Below, piece after piece: positions 1-5,258 of a DNA stretch of 5,258 nt. The first letter of the stretch is position 1. Each line of letters opens with the position of its first letter. Position numbers and translations under genes: made by a program. The notes below the pieces were generated by a model, which had not been told where the DNA came from, did no database searches, and saw only the letters and a list, made by a program, of their open reading frames with translations. This DNA comes from an uncultured Odoribacter sp. (GTDB taxonomy: Bacteria; Bacteroidota; Bacteroidia; Bacteroidales; Marinifilaceae). Location of the stretch: NCBI GenBank assembly GCA_947176455.1, contig CAMWQQ010000144.1, forward strand, positions 1 to 5,258, in the 5' to 3' direction.

Positions 1-247
1 GCTTTTAACGTTCCACTCCGCAATTTTTTCCGGGAATCGCAAATTCTCCGACTAACTCAAGGAAGCAGATTATAGCTTAAACATATTTTTTCTTGGAAAC
101 TGAATAAATATATAAAAATCAATTCAAAATAGCTCAGTACGCCCACATTCTTCTCTCGGTGAAATCCCGATGAAGATTCGGAGCGGAAAAAACGGCAAAA
201 CATTTCATCATTTCCTATTATTTTCCCTATCTTCGCAAAAATTTTCA
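1..247. other. AT-rich leader with no recognised gene
   Basis: No convincing gene is seen. One forward frame is open from base 1 to a TAG at 73-75 and could be the last 24 codons of an upstream gene, but the peptide resembles nothing I recognise. Bases about 85-130 are very AT-rich and contain no TAnnTTTG element. An imperfect hairpin lies at 149-176 (TCTTC and TCGG pairing with CCGA and GAAGA around a 7-base loop), without a U-tract. The right end holds the promoter of the SPOR gene. Confidence 0.5.
203..235 (+). promoter_or_regulatory. Bacteroidota-type promoter of the SPOR gene
   Basis: TATCTTCG at 228-235 matches the Bacteroidota -7 consensus TAnnTTTG at all but one fixed position. A TTTC at 203-206, 21 bases upstream, is a fair match to the -33 TTTG box. 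Transcription starting about 7 bases after the -7 box would leave a leader of only a few bases before the ATG at 248, which favours that ATG over the one at 170. The consensus comes from established work on Bacteroides promoters; its use here is inferred. Confidence 0.5.
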
Positions 248-799
248 ATGAACATGTTCAAGCTGATTGTACTGATATGTATGCTTCCGGTCGGGCTTTA
301 CGCCAACCAACCGGATTCCGTGGCTACCTCCATGCGCTATGACATCATGGAAGAGCTCCAAGCCCATACGGGCAAAGGAGAAGTGCGCATTCACGGCGAC
401 CAGTCCATTCACAACCTGTTGCAATGGCACATCCGCCTGAATGAACAAAAGAAAACCTTTTCAGGCTACCGCATCCAAATTTATTCAGCAAATTCATTCG
501 GTTGCAACATCGACGAATTAAAAGAAATCAGGGACAAATTTGAAAAAAACTTTCAAACCATTCCCGCCTACTTGACATACTTCAATCCGGATTTCAAAAT
601 CCGGACGGGCAACTACCATTCTCGGCTGGAAAGCATTCCCGACCTCTACAAAATCCGCAAGCTGTATCCTACCAGCTATCCGGTCAAGATGGACATCGCC
701 CTGGAAGAACTGAAACGCATCCCCATGCAGGACCTCCTCCAGTCAGAAGAGGATGACGAATTTGAAGAAATTGAAGAGGTAGACTACAACGAATACTAA
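248..799 (+). CDS. Secreted SPOR-domain protein
   Basis: This encodes a 183-residue exported protein. Residues 1-19 form a signal peptide (Lys-5, then a hydrophobic run ending LYA before Asn-20). Cys-11 lies in the hydrophobic run but lacks a proper lipobox, so a lipoprotein is unlikely. Residues about 71-150 resemble a SPOR domain: GYRIQIYSAN starts the first strand, a helix with KFEKNF follows, and FKIRTGNYHSR gives the typical R-x-G-x-[FY] turn before the closing helix. SPOR domains bind glycan strands of peptidoglycan lacking stem peptides, so a periplasmic, wall-associated role is inferred. The tail, residues 167-183, is strikingly acidic (8 Glu, 3 Asp). An in-frame ATG at 170 would add 26 residues in front of the signal peptide, but it lies upstream of the predicted promoter, so 248 is preferred. 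The gene is probably monocistronic, since the next gene is convergent. The domain call is by pattern; the role in this organism is unknown. Confidence 0.8.
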   Translation: MNMFKLIVLICMLPVGLYANQPDSVATSMRYDIMEELQAHTGKGEVRIHGDQSIHNLLQWHIRLNEQKKTFSGYRIQIYSANSFGCNIDELKEIRDKFEKNFQTIPAYLTYFNPDFKIRTGNYHSRLESIPDLYKIRKLYPTSYPVKMDIALEELKRIPMQDLLQSEEDDEFEEIEEVDYNEY

Positions 800-812
800 A
801 ACCCCGTTTTTA

Positions 813-1757
813 CTACCATTCATCCCGGAACCCCCGAAGAAGCGTGTGAAGTTCCTCTTGTGTCCGGGCATACAATTCCCGGGTGGCATCGCTGTCCGCA
901 TCAAAGGGACGATGTTGCAATACCTTGTTCAGCTTCTCCACTTTCTTCATCCGGCTCTGCGTTTCCAGGCTTATGTAGTTGTCCTTGAACCTTTCCCAGA
1001 CATATTCAACCCCCTGAGGAGATAAATGCAACATGTCTTCCCCGTAGAAACGATAATCCCGCAACTCGTCCATCACGATTTCATAGGAAGGAAAGTAAGA
1101 TACCTGTTCATAGCGCTCCTGCAAGCGATTGACTGCCAATAACAACACCGCCTTGCTCAACTGGTTTCCGTGGGCACCGTCTTTCCAATGCCGCACCGGA
1201 CTCACCGTGAACACCACTTGCATATTCGGATTCACCTCCCGCAACCGGTCCAACAAATCCGCATACCCCCGAACAATCTCCTCCACCTCCAAACGGAAAC
1301 GCTCAAAGTCGGAAGCCGGAAAGCGGTGACAATTGGACACCACCTGCCCCGTGCTGCGGAAACAGTACACCCACGCCGTTCCCCAGGTTATCACCAGCAC
1401 ATTCGTCATCTTCAAGTGGTTGCCCGCCGTTTCCAGACGACTGTTGATTCGTTGCAAACACTGCTCGGACTGCGTAGCGGAAAAATCCCCGTGATGACTC
1501 AGACTGACCCATTTCCCGTTGTTCCGGAGCAAATCCGACTCCTCGAAACGCCTGCCCGCAAGCAACATATCCAAAGTCGAAGCCACCGAAAGCGGATTAT
1601 AGACAATCCCGCAGGGGTTAATGTCCGTCTGAAACCCGAAATATTCCAGCTTCGCCCCGATGTTCTCGACAAAACAGGAACCCAACAGCATCATCCTTGT
1701 GGTGTATTCCACCTGAAAAGACGGCTTGTCTATTTTCACAACAGTCTGCAAATCCAT
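813..1757 (-). CDS. GSCFA domain protein (SGNH-hydrolase-like)
   Basis: This 314-residue protein belongs to the GSCFA family, named for a conserved motif seen here as LGSCFVENIG at residues 25-34. The family is related to SGNH/GDSL hydrolases. Ser-27 in GSCF is the likely nucleophile, ITWGTAWVY (123-131) and FTVSPVRHW (183-191) are the middle blocks, and GEDMLHLSP (239-247) supplies the Asp-241/His-244 pair expected of the catalytic dyad. These proteins are widespread in Bacteroidota and some Proteobacteria, but I know of no established substrate; ester hydrolysis or acyl transfer on a glycan is only an inference from the fold. No signal peptide is visible, so it is probably cytoplasmic. The frame stays open for 64 more codons upstream, but those overlap mntP and precede the promoter, and the family begins close to MDLQTVV, so the ATG at 1757 is chosen. 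It is convergent with the SPOR gene and divergent from mntP. Confidence 0.88.
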   Translation of the reverse strand: MDLQTVVKIDKPSFQVEYTTRMMLLGSCFVENIGAKLEYFGFQTDINPCGIVYNPLSVASTLDMLLAGRRFEESDLLRNNGKWVSLSHHGDFSATQSEQCLQRINSRLETAGNHLKMTNVLVITWGTAWVYCFRSTGQVVSNCHRFPASDFERFRLEVEEIVRGYADLLDRLREVNPNMQVVFTVSPVRHWKDGAHGNQLSKAVLLLAVNRLQERYEQVSYFPSYEIVMDELRDYRFYGEDMLHLSPQGVEYVWERFKDNYISLETQSRMKKVEKLNKVLQHRPFDADSDATRELYARTQEELHTLLRGFRDEW

Positions 1758-1766
1758 GGTCGCAAT

Positions 1767-1797
1767 TTTCTCCAAAAATAAGAATTTTCTATCTTTG
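1767..1797 (+). promoter_or_regulatory. Promoter of mntP
   Basis: TATCTTTG at 1790-1797 is an exact TAnnTTTG -7 box, and TTTC at 1767-1770 sits 19 bases upstream as a near-match to the -33 TTTG. The box ends 18 bases before the mntP ATG at 1816. The predicted leader of about 11 bases is too short for a yybP-ykoY manganese riboswitch, so any metal control would have to act on the promoter DNA. Confidence 0.65.
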
Positions 1798-1806
1798 CTC
1801 CACAAA
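1773..1806 (-). promoter_or_regulatory. Promoter of the GSCFA gene
   Basis: Read on the minus strand, TATTTTTG (plus-strand 1780 down to 1773) is an exact TAnnTTTG -7 box, and TTTG (1806 down to 1803) lies 22 bases upstream as a -33 box. The -7 box ends 15 bases before the ATG at 1757, giving a leader of roughly 8 bases. It overlaps the mntP promoter. Confidence 0.6.
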
Positions 1807-1815
1807 ACGTGTGTC

Positions 1816-2373
1816 ATGAATTTTATCACCATTCTGTTTATTGCTATCGGATTATCCATGGACAGCCTTGCCGTCAGCATTACCGGTGGCATCTGCATGA
1901 AGCCCTTTTGTATGCGCCAATCGCTGAAAATGGCATTGGTCATGGGCATCTTTCAGGGAGGCATGACCTGGATGGGCTGGGCGCTCGGCATTCATTTCAG
2001 TTCGCTCATCACCGATTTCGACCACTGGATTGCTTTTATCCTATTGAGCTATCTTGGTGGTAAAATGGTTTACGAATCCTTTCAGAAAGAAGAAAAAGGC
2101 GCAATCACGTTTAGCAACAAAACCTTGCTCACCCTGGGAGTAGCCACCAGCATCGACGCTCTTGCCGTCGGTGTCAGTATGGCTTTTCTGCAACTTGACA
2201 TCTGGCGACCCGCCAGCATCATCGCCTTGACCACCTTTTCCCTCTCTTTCGCCGGCGTTCTGTGCGGGTTTCGTTTCGGACGAATCAAAGGCCTCAATGC
2301 GGAATTGTTTGGTGGCATCATCTTAATAGCTATCGGATTGAAAATTCTGGCAGAACACACACTGATGAATTAA
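1816..2373 (+). CDS. mntP: Putative manganese efflux pump MntP
   Basis: This 185-residue inner-membrane protein is of the MntP (DUF204/YebN) family, which exports Mn(II) and protects against manganese overload. The length is typical (about 185-190). The family's internal duplication is visible: GLSMDSLAVSI at residues 12-22 and ATSIDALAVGVS at 110-121, each with a membrane-embedded aspartate (Asp-16, Asp-114) of the kind needed for transport in the E. coli protein. About six hydrophobic segments can be traced: roughly 3-24, 36-60, 70-88, 103-125, 132-153 and 162-180. The loop at 88-101 is charged and probably cytoplasmic. The frame extends 30 codons upstream to an ATG at 1726, but that stretch overlaps the divergent GSCFA gene and lies before the promoter, so the ATG at 1816 is preferred. 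Manganese specificity is from family knowledge. The neighbours give no further hint, and no separate metalloregulator gene is present. Confidence 0.9.
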   Translation: MNFITILFIAIGLSMDSLAVSITGGICMKPFCMRQSLKMALVMGIFQGGMTWMGWALGIHFSSLITDFDHWIAFILLSYLGGKMVYESFQKEEKGAITFSNKTLLTLGVATSIDALAVGVSMAFLQLDIWRPASIIALTTFSLSFAGVLCGFRFGRIKGLNAELFGGIILIAIGLKILAEHTLMN

Positions 2374-2378
2374 TATAT

Positions 2379-2386
2379 TATTTTTG
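2379..2386 (+). promoter_or_regulatory. Likely -7 box upstream of miaB
   Basis: TATTTTTG in the 33-base gap between mntP and miaB exactly matches TAnnTTTG and ends 20 bases before the miaB ATG, as at the other promoters here. No TTTG is visible 19-23 bases upstream, where the sequence is the end of mntP, so the promoter may be weak or partly dependent on read-through from mntP. Confidence 0.5.
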
Positions 2387-2406
2387 CAGACGATTAAGCA
2401 AACGAC

Positions 2407-3735
2407 ATGGCAAAGAAATTCCACATAGAAACCTACGGATGCCAGATGAACGTGGCGGATAGCGAAGTGGTGGCGGCCATTCTGACCGACCGGGGATTCA
2501 TACATACACCGGACAAAAACGAAGCGGACGTGATACTGGTCAACACCTGTTCCGTGCGTGAAAACGCCGAACAGCGGGTGCGAGGAAGAATCCAGGGATT
2601 CACGGAACTCCGGAAACACAATCCGCATCTGCTGATTGGCATCATGGGCTGTATGGCGGAACGACTGGGCGAGAAACTTTTTGAGGAAGAAAAGAACGTG
2701 AACATCGTCGTCGGACCGGATGCCTATATGGACCTGCCACTGTTGATTGAAAAAGCCGAAAAAGGCGAGAAAGCAATCAACACTCAACTGTCCGTCACGG
2801 AAACTTACGAAAACATCTGCCCCTCCCGGCTCGATGCAAGTACGATTTCCGGATTCGTATCCATCATGAGAGGATGTAACAATTTCTGCACCTACTGCAT
2901 CGTACCCTATACCCGGGGGCGGGAACGGAGCCGCAGTCCCCATAGCATCATCAGCGAGGTGCTCGACCTGCAACGGCGAGACTACAAAGAAATCACACTG
3001 CTGGGACAAAACGTCAACTCCTACCTCTACAAGGACGAACAAAGCACAGTGAATTTTCCCGGTCTGCTGGAAATGGTAGCACGCACGGTGCCGGATATGC
3101 GCATCCGGTTCGCCACCTCTCATCCCAAGGACATGAGCGACGAAACCCTGGAAACCATTGCCCGCTGGAAAAACATCTGCCGGGCAATCCACCTTCCGGT
3201 ACAATCGGGAAGCAACTCGGTGCTGAAAGACATGAACCGGAAATACACCCGGGAATGGTATTTGGACCGCATTGCGGCAATTCGCCGGATTATCCCGGAT
3301 TGTGGCATATCCACCGACGTTTTTGTGGGTTTCCATAACGAAAGCGAAGAGGACTACCAACAGACCCTGAACCTGATGCAGGAGGTTGGTTTCGATCTCG
3401 CCTATATGTTCAAATATTCGGAACGTCCGGGCACCAAGGCATCCCAAAGCCTACCGGACAACGTGGACGAAGCCACCAAGGGACGCCGACTTCAAGAACT
3501 CATCGACCTGCAAACTCGCTGGTCGCTGGAAAGCAACCGCAAAGACATCGGCAAAGTGTTTGAAGTGCTGGTAGAGGGTGTTTCCAAGAAAAGTCCGGAT
3601 GAAATGTTCGGACGCAGCAGTCAGAACAAGGTGATTGTCTTCCCCGCCCGGCAGATTCCGGTCGGCTCGTTTGTCCGCATCAAGGTCACGGACTGCACGT
3701 CGGCAACCCTGAAAGGGGAAATCTATTCAGAATAA
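2407..3735 (+). CDS. miaB: tRNA-2-methylthio-N6-dimethylallyladenosine synthase MiaB
   Basis: This radical-SAM methylthiotransferase converts i6A to ms2i6A at position 37 of tRNAs reading UNN codons, following MiaA. The protein has 442 residues, the usual size. Domains in order: an N-terminal UPF0004 domain with the three cysteines that hold the auxiliary iron-sulfur cluster, Cys-12 (TYGCQMN), Cys-48 (VNTCSVRENA) and Cys-82 (IMGCMAE); a radical-SAM core with CNNFCTYC (Cys-157, 161, 164) followed by VPYTRGRERSR; and a C-terminal TRAM RNA-binding domain from about residue 373. YGCQMN, NTCSVRENAE and YSERPGT point to MiaB rather than MtaB or RimO. All six cluster cysteines are present, so it should be active. 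It heads a same-strand set with the methyltransferase gene 15 bases downstream. miaA is not in the window. Confidence 0.96.
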   Translation: MAKKFHIETYGCQMNVADSEVVAAILTDRGFIHTPDKNEADVILVNTCSVRENAEQRVRGRIQGFTELRKHNPHLLIGIMGCMAERLGEKLFEEEKNVNIVVGPDAYMDLPLLIEKAEKGEKAINTQLSVTETYENICPSRLDASTISGFVSIMRGCNNFCTYCIVPYTRGRERSRSPHSIISEVLDLQRRDYKEITLLGQNVNSYLYKDEQSTVNFPGLLEMVARTVPDMRIRFATSHPKDMSDETLETIARWKNICRAIHLPVQSGSNSVLKDMNRKYTREWYLDRIAAIRRIIPDCGISTDVFVGFHNESEEDYQQTLNLMQEVGFDLAYMFKYSERPGTKASQSLPDNVDEATKGRRLQELIDLQTRWSLESNRKDIGKVFEVLVEGVSKKSPDEMFGRSSQNKVIVFPARQIPVGSFVRIKVTDCTSATLKGEIYSE

Positions 3736-3750
3736 CCATATCCGTCCGCC

Positions 3751-4317
3751 ATGCACCGCAAACTGCAAAACGAAGAACTGAACCGAATCAGCACCGAGGA
3801 GTTCAAACAAGCCGGCAAAACCCCGGTTGTCATCATCCTGGACAACATCCGCAGCCAAAACAACGTAGGCTCCGTATTCCGGACGTCGGACGCTTTCCGC
3901 ATTGAAAAGATATACCTTTGCGGCATCACCTCCACCCCCGAAAACCGCGAGGTGCACAAAACCGCCCTCGGCGCCGAGGACGCTGTCGACTGGGAGTATG
4001 CCAAAGATACCCTGTCGGTTATCAATCAACTGAAAACCGAAGGTTACCAGGTGTTTGCCATCGAACAGGCGGAAAACACCACCTCCCTCGAAAATTTCCA
4101 CATCGACCCGAACCGGAGATATGCCCTGATATTCGGAAACGAAGTGAAAGGAGTGCAACAGGAAGCCATCGACGCCTCCGACGGCTGCATCGAAATACCC
4201 CAATTCGGCACCAAACACTCCCTGAATATCTCCGTAACCGTCGGCATCGTCCTGTGGCAACTGACAGTCCCCCTGCTCAACACCCACCTTCACTCCACCA
4301 CTCCCCGGCAAGCATGA
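3751..4317 (+). CDS. TrmH/SpoU-family RNA 2'-O-methyltransferase
   Basis: This is a 188-residue SPOUT-class, SAM-dependent ribose 2'-O-methyltransferase. All three SpoU motifs are present: motif 1 as DNIRSQNNVGSVFRTSDAF (residues 31-49, with Asn-38 and the catalytic Arg-44), motif 2 as LIFGNEVKGV (126-135), and motif 3 as IPQFGTKHSLNISVTVGIVLW (149-169, conserved Ser-157, Leu-158, Asn-159), which form the trefoil-knot SAM site. It lacks the extra N-terminal substrate-binding domain of RlmB. Motif 1 resembles TrmH and RlmB more than TrmL, but the target nucleotide cannot be read from sequence: Gm18 of tRNA, position 34 of tRNA or an rRNA site are all possible. It starts 15 bases after miaB with no promoter visible, so co-transcription is likely, and its stop overlaps the lepB start. 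The tail after residue 172 is short and rich in His, Thr and Pro, with no family feature seen. Confidence 0.9.
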   Translation: MHRKLQNEELNRISTEEFKQAGKTPVVIILDNIRSQNNVGSVFRTSDAFRIEKIYLCGITSTPENREVHKTALGAEDAVDWEYAKDTLSVINQLKTEGYQVFAIEQAENTTSLENFHIDPNRRYALIFGNEVKGVQQEAIDASDGCIEIPQFGTKHSLNISVTVGIVLWQLTVPLLNTHLHSTTPRQA

Positions 4318-5174
4318 AAAAAGCCATCAAAACCGCCCTGCAATACCTGATGGCAATCCTCATCTCTTTGCTGATAGCGATTGTTCTCCGACTGTTTGTC
4401 GTTGATTTCTACTCCATTCCCAGCGATTCGATGTCTCCCGCTATCGAGACGGGCGACTTCATTATGGTCAACAAATTGAGTTTCGGGGCAAGGATGTACA
4501 AAAACTTCGATTTCCTGAAAGACGGATCCGAACCGCCGACATGGCGGGTGAAAGGATTCGCTCCCATCAGGCACGGAGATATTCTGGTATTCAACTTCCC
4601 GTATGGCAAAAGTTTGAATAAAATCAGCATGCACCTCTCCCGCTTCTACGTGAAACGCTGTCTCGGACTGCCGGGAGACACCTTGCAAATCCGAGACGCC
4701 CATTACGAAATCAACGGCAAAAGAGGATTCGGAAATCTGGACGAGCAACAACAAATCGCAGAATACCAAGGAGAATTTCCACGAGGCATCTACCACACGA
4801 TTCCTTTCGATCAACGAGTAAACTGGACCATCGTCAACATGGGACCGCTCTATATCCCCCGACAAGGCGACCGGATTCCACTGGACACCCTGGCTTGCCG
4901 ACTATACCAGAAAATGATTGAATACGAAAGCGGACTCCATATCCGGGAAACCGAAGGCAAGGTGTATTGCCGGGACAGCCTGATAGCGCACTACACGTTC
5001 CGGAAAAACTGGTACTTCCTGGGAGGCGACCATATGTGGAACTCTCAGGATTCCCGCTACCTCGGACTGATTCCGGAAGAATTCATCGTAGGGAAAGCGG
5101 CCATGGTCCTGACTTCCAAAGACCCCGACACGGACAAGTATCAATGGCACAGATTTTTCAAACGCATCAAATAA
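4314..5174 (+). CDS. lepB: Signal peptidase I
   Basis: This 286-residue membrane-bound serine protease removes signal peptides from exported proteins on the outer face of the inner membrane. Residues 8-30 form one transmembrane helix. The catalytic serine is Ser-39 in SIPSDSMSP, and the general-base lysine is Lys-114 in YVKRCLGLPGD. Box E is GDHMWNSQDSRYLGLIP (238-254), keeping Gly-238, Asp-239, Asn-243, Ser-244 and the DSRY core, while the usual GDNRDNS reads GDHMWNS. A long insert (about residues 125-225) between the lysine box and box E is usual for Bacteroidota enzymes. The start ATG overlaps the upstream stop as ATGA, which fixes the start and suggests translational coupling; the frame is open further upstream but runs through the methyltransferase gene. 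It is the last complete gene of the miaB set. Bacteroidota often carry more than one lepB, so whether this is the main enzyme is unknown. Confidence 0.94.
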   Translation: MKKAIKTALQYLMAILISLLIAIVLRLFVVDFYSIPSDSMSPAIETGDFIMVNKLSFGARMYKNFDFLKDGSEPPTWRVKGFAPIRHGDILVFNFPYGKSLNKISMHLSRFYVKRCLGLPGDTLQIRDAHYEINGKRGFGNLDEQQQIAEYQGEFPRGIYHTIPFDQRVNWTIVNMGPLYIPRQGDRIPLDTLACRLYQKMIEYESGLHIRETEGKVYCRDSLIAHYTFRKNWYFLGGDHMWNSQDSRYLGLIPEEFIVGKAAMVLTSKDPDTDKYQWHRFFKRIK

Positions 5175-5184
5175 AAACAGCAAA

Positions 5185-5258
5185 AACGACATCGGCTCGC
5201 AATTGCAACGTCCCCTGGCCATCACCATGATTAGCGGCATGAGCTTCGGCACCCTGGT
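5185..5258 (+). pseudogene. Possible 3' fragment of an RND efflux pump gene, cut by window end
   Basis: Reading from 5185 to the window end gives a peptide containing GSQLQRPLAITMISGMSF and then GTLV. This resembles the start of the last transmembrane helix of RND/HAE1-type pumps, where a (L/M)QRPLAI-x-(M/V)I-x-G pattern precedes a hydrophobic run ending in a conserved Pro-x-x-Tyr. Such pumps are about 1,000 residues or more, so the rest should lie upstream, but upstream is intact lepB, and this frame has a stop at 5110-5112 with no ATG before 5227. The piece is therefore either a 5'-truncated remnant, the product of a rearrangement, or an assembly join. An alternative is an FMN-binding glutamate-synthase-type domain, because of the SGMSFG motif; I favour RND because QRPLAI fits it better. 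With only 24 complete codons the call is tentative. Confidence 0.4.

Noticed and set aside
130..180. TAGCTCAGT and GGTGAAATCCC resemble tRNA D-arm or riboswitch pieces
   Set aside because: The spacing and pairing needed for a tRNA cloverleaf are absent, and no cobalamin, FMN, TPP or SAM riboswitch core can be completed around them; chance matches.
57..248. 63-residue minus-strand open frame
   Set aside because: It covers the SPOR promoter and AT-rich leader, has no recognisable motif and no promoter of its own.
797..812. Short symmetric sequence between the convergent SPOR and GSCFA stops (AAAAC-CCC-GTTTT)
   Set aside because: A 5-bp stem of mostly A-T pairs with a 3-base loop is too weak to call a bidirectional terminator, although its place between tail-to-tail genes is suggestive.
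1170..1781. 203-residue plus-strand open frame opposite the GSCFA gene
   Set aside because: It is antisense to a clearly conserved protein; its composition (rich in His, Arg and Pro) is that of a shadow frame.
1816..1830. Manganese riboswitch (yybP-ykoY) ahead of mntP
   Set aside because: The gap from promoter to ATG is only 18 bases, far too short for this RNA.
2323..3447. 374-residue minus-strand open frame opposite miaB
   Set aside because: It is long but antisense to MiaB, whose every motif is intact; no domain is recognised in it.
3727..4311. 194-residue minus-strand open frame opposite the methyltransferase
   Set aside because: It is Gly- and Val-rich shadow coding, antisense to a protein with all three SpoU motifs.
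5227..5258. Start of a glutamate-synthase-type gene at the ATG at 5227 (MISGMSFGTLV)
   Set aside because: SGMSFG recalls that family, but the resemblance extends upstream of the ATG as QLQRPLAIT, which fits an RND pump helix better; kept only as an alternative.

Overview
This is a compact stretch of ordinary-looking Bacteroidota chromosome, most likely from the order Bacteroidales. The lineage call rests on three things: Bacteroidota-type promoter elements (TAnnTTTG at about -7) sit 12-20 bases before the first gene of each transcription unit; no convincing Shine-Dalgarno sites are visible; and the protein set is typical of the group (a GSCFA-family protein, a secreted SPOR-domain protein, a short TrmH-type methyltransferase next to MiaB, and a large-insert signal peptidase I). 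The genus cannot be settled from this sequence.

Layout, left to right. Positions 1-247 hold an AT-rich leader without a recognisable gene. A secreted SPOR-domain protein (248-799, +) runs tail-to-tail, with only 13 bases between stop codons, into a GSCFA/SGNH-like protein (813-1757, -). The GSCFA gene diverges from the manganese exporter gene mntP (1816-2373, +), and the two promoters occupy the same roughly 40 bp. A 33-base gap carrying another -7 element separates mntP from a tight same-strand set: miaB (2407-3735), a TrmH/SpoU-family RNA 2'-O-methyltransferase (3751-4317) and lepB (4314-5174). The last two overlap by ATGA. The final 84 bases after lepB encode, in one frame, a peptide that looks like the C-terminal end of an RND efflux pump, although no pump gene body lies upstream.

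Functionally these are mostly housekeeping genes: tRNA modification (MiaB and the methyltransferase, possibly on the same tRNAs), protein export (LepB), metal homeostasis (MntP) and two envelope-associated proteins of unclear role (SPOR, GSCFA). I found no CRISPR array, no insertion sequence, no complete tRNA or rRNA gene and no obvious new system. The two points most worth a second look are the orphan RND-like tail at the right edge, which may be a gene remnant, a rearrangement or an assembly junction, and the back-to-back promoter pair between the GSCFA gene and mntP.
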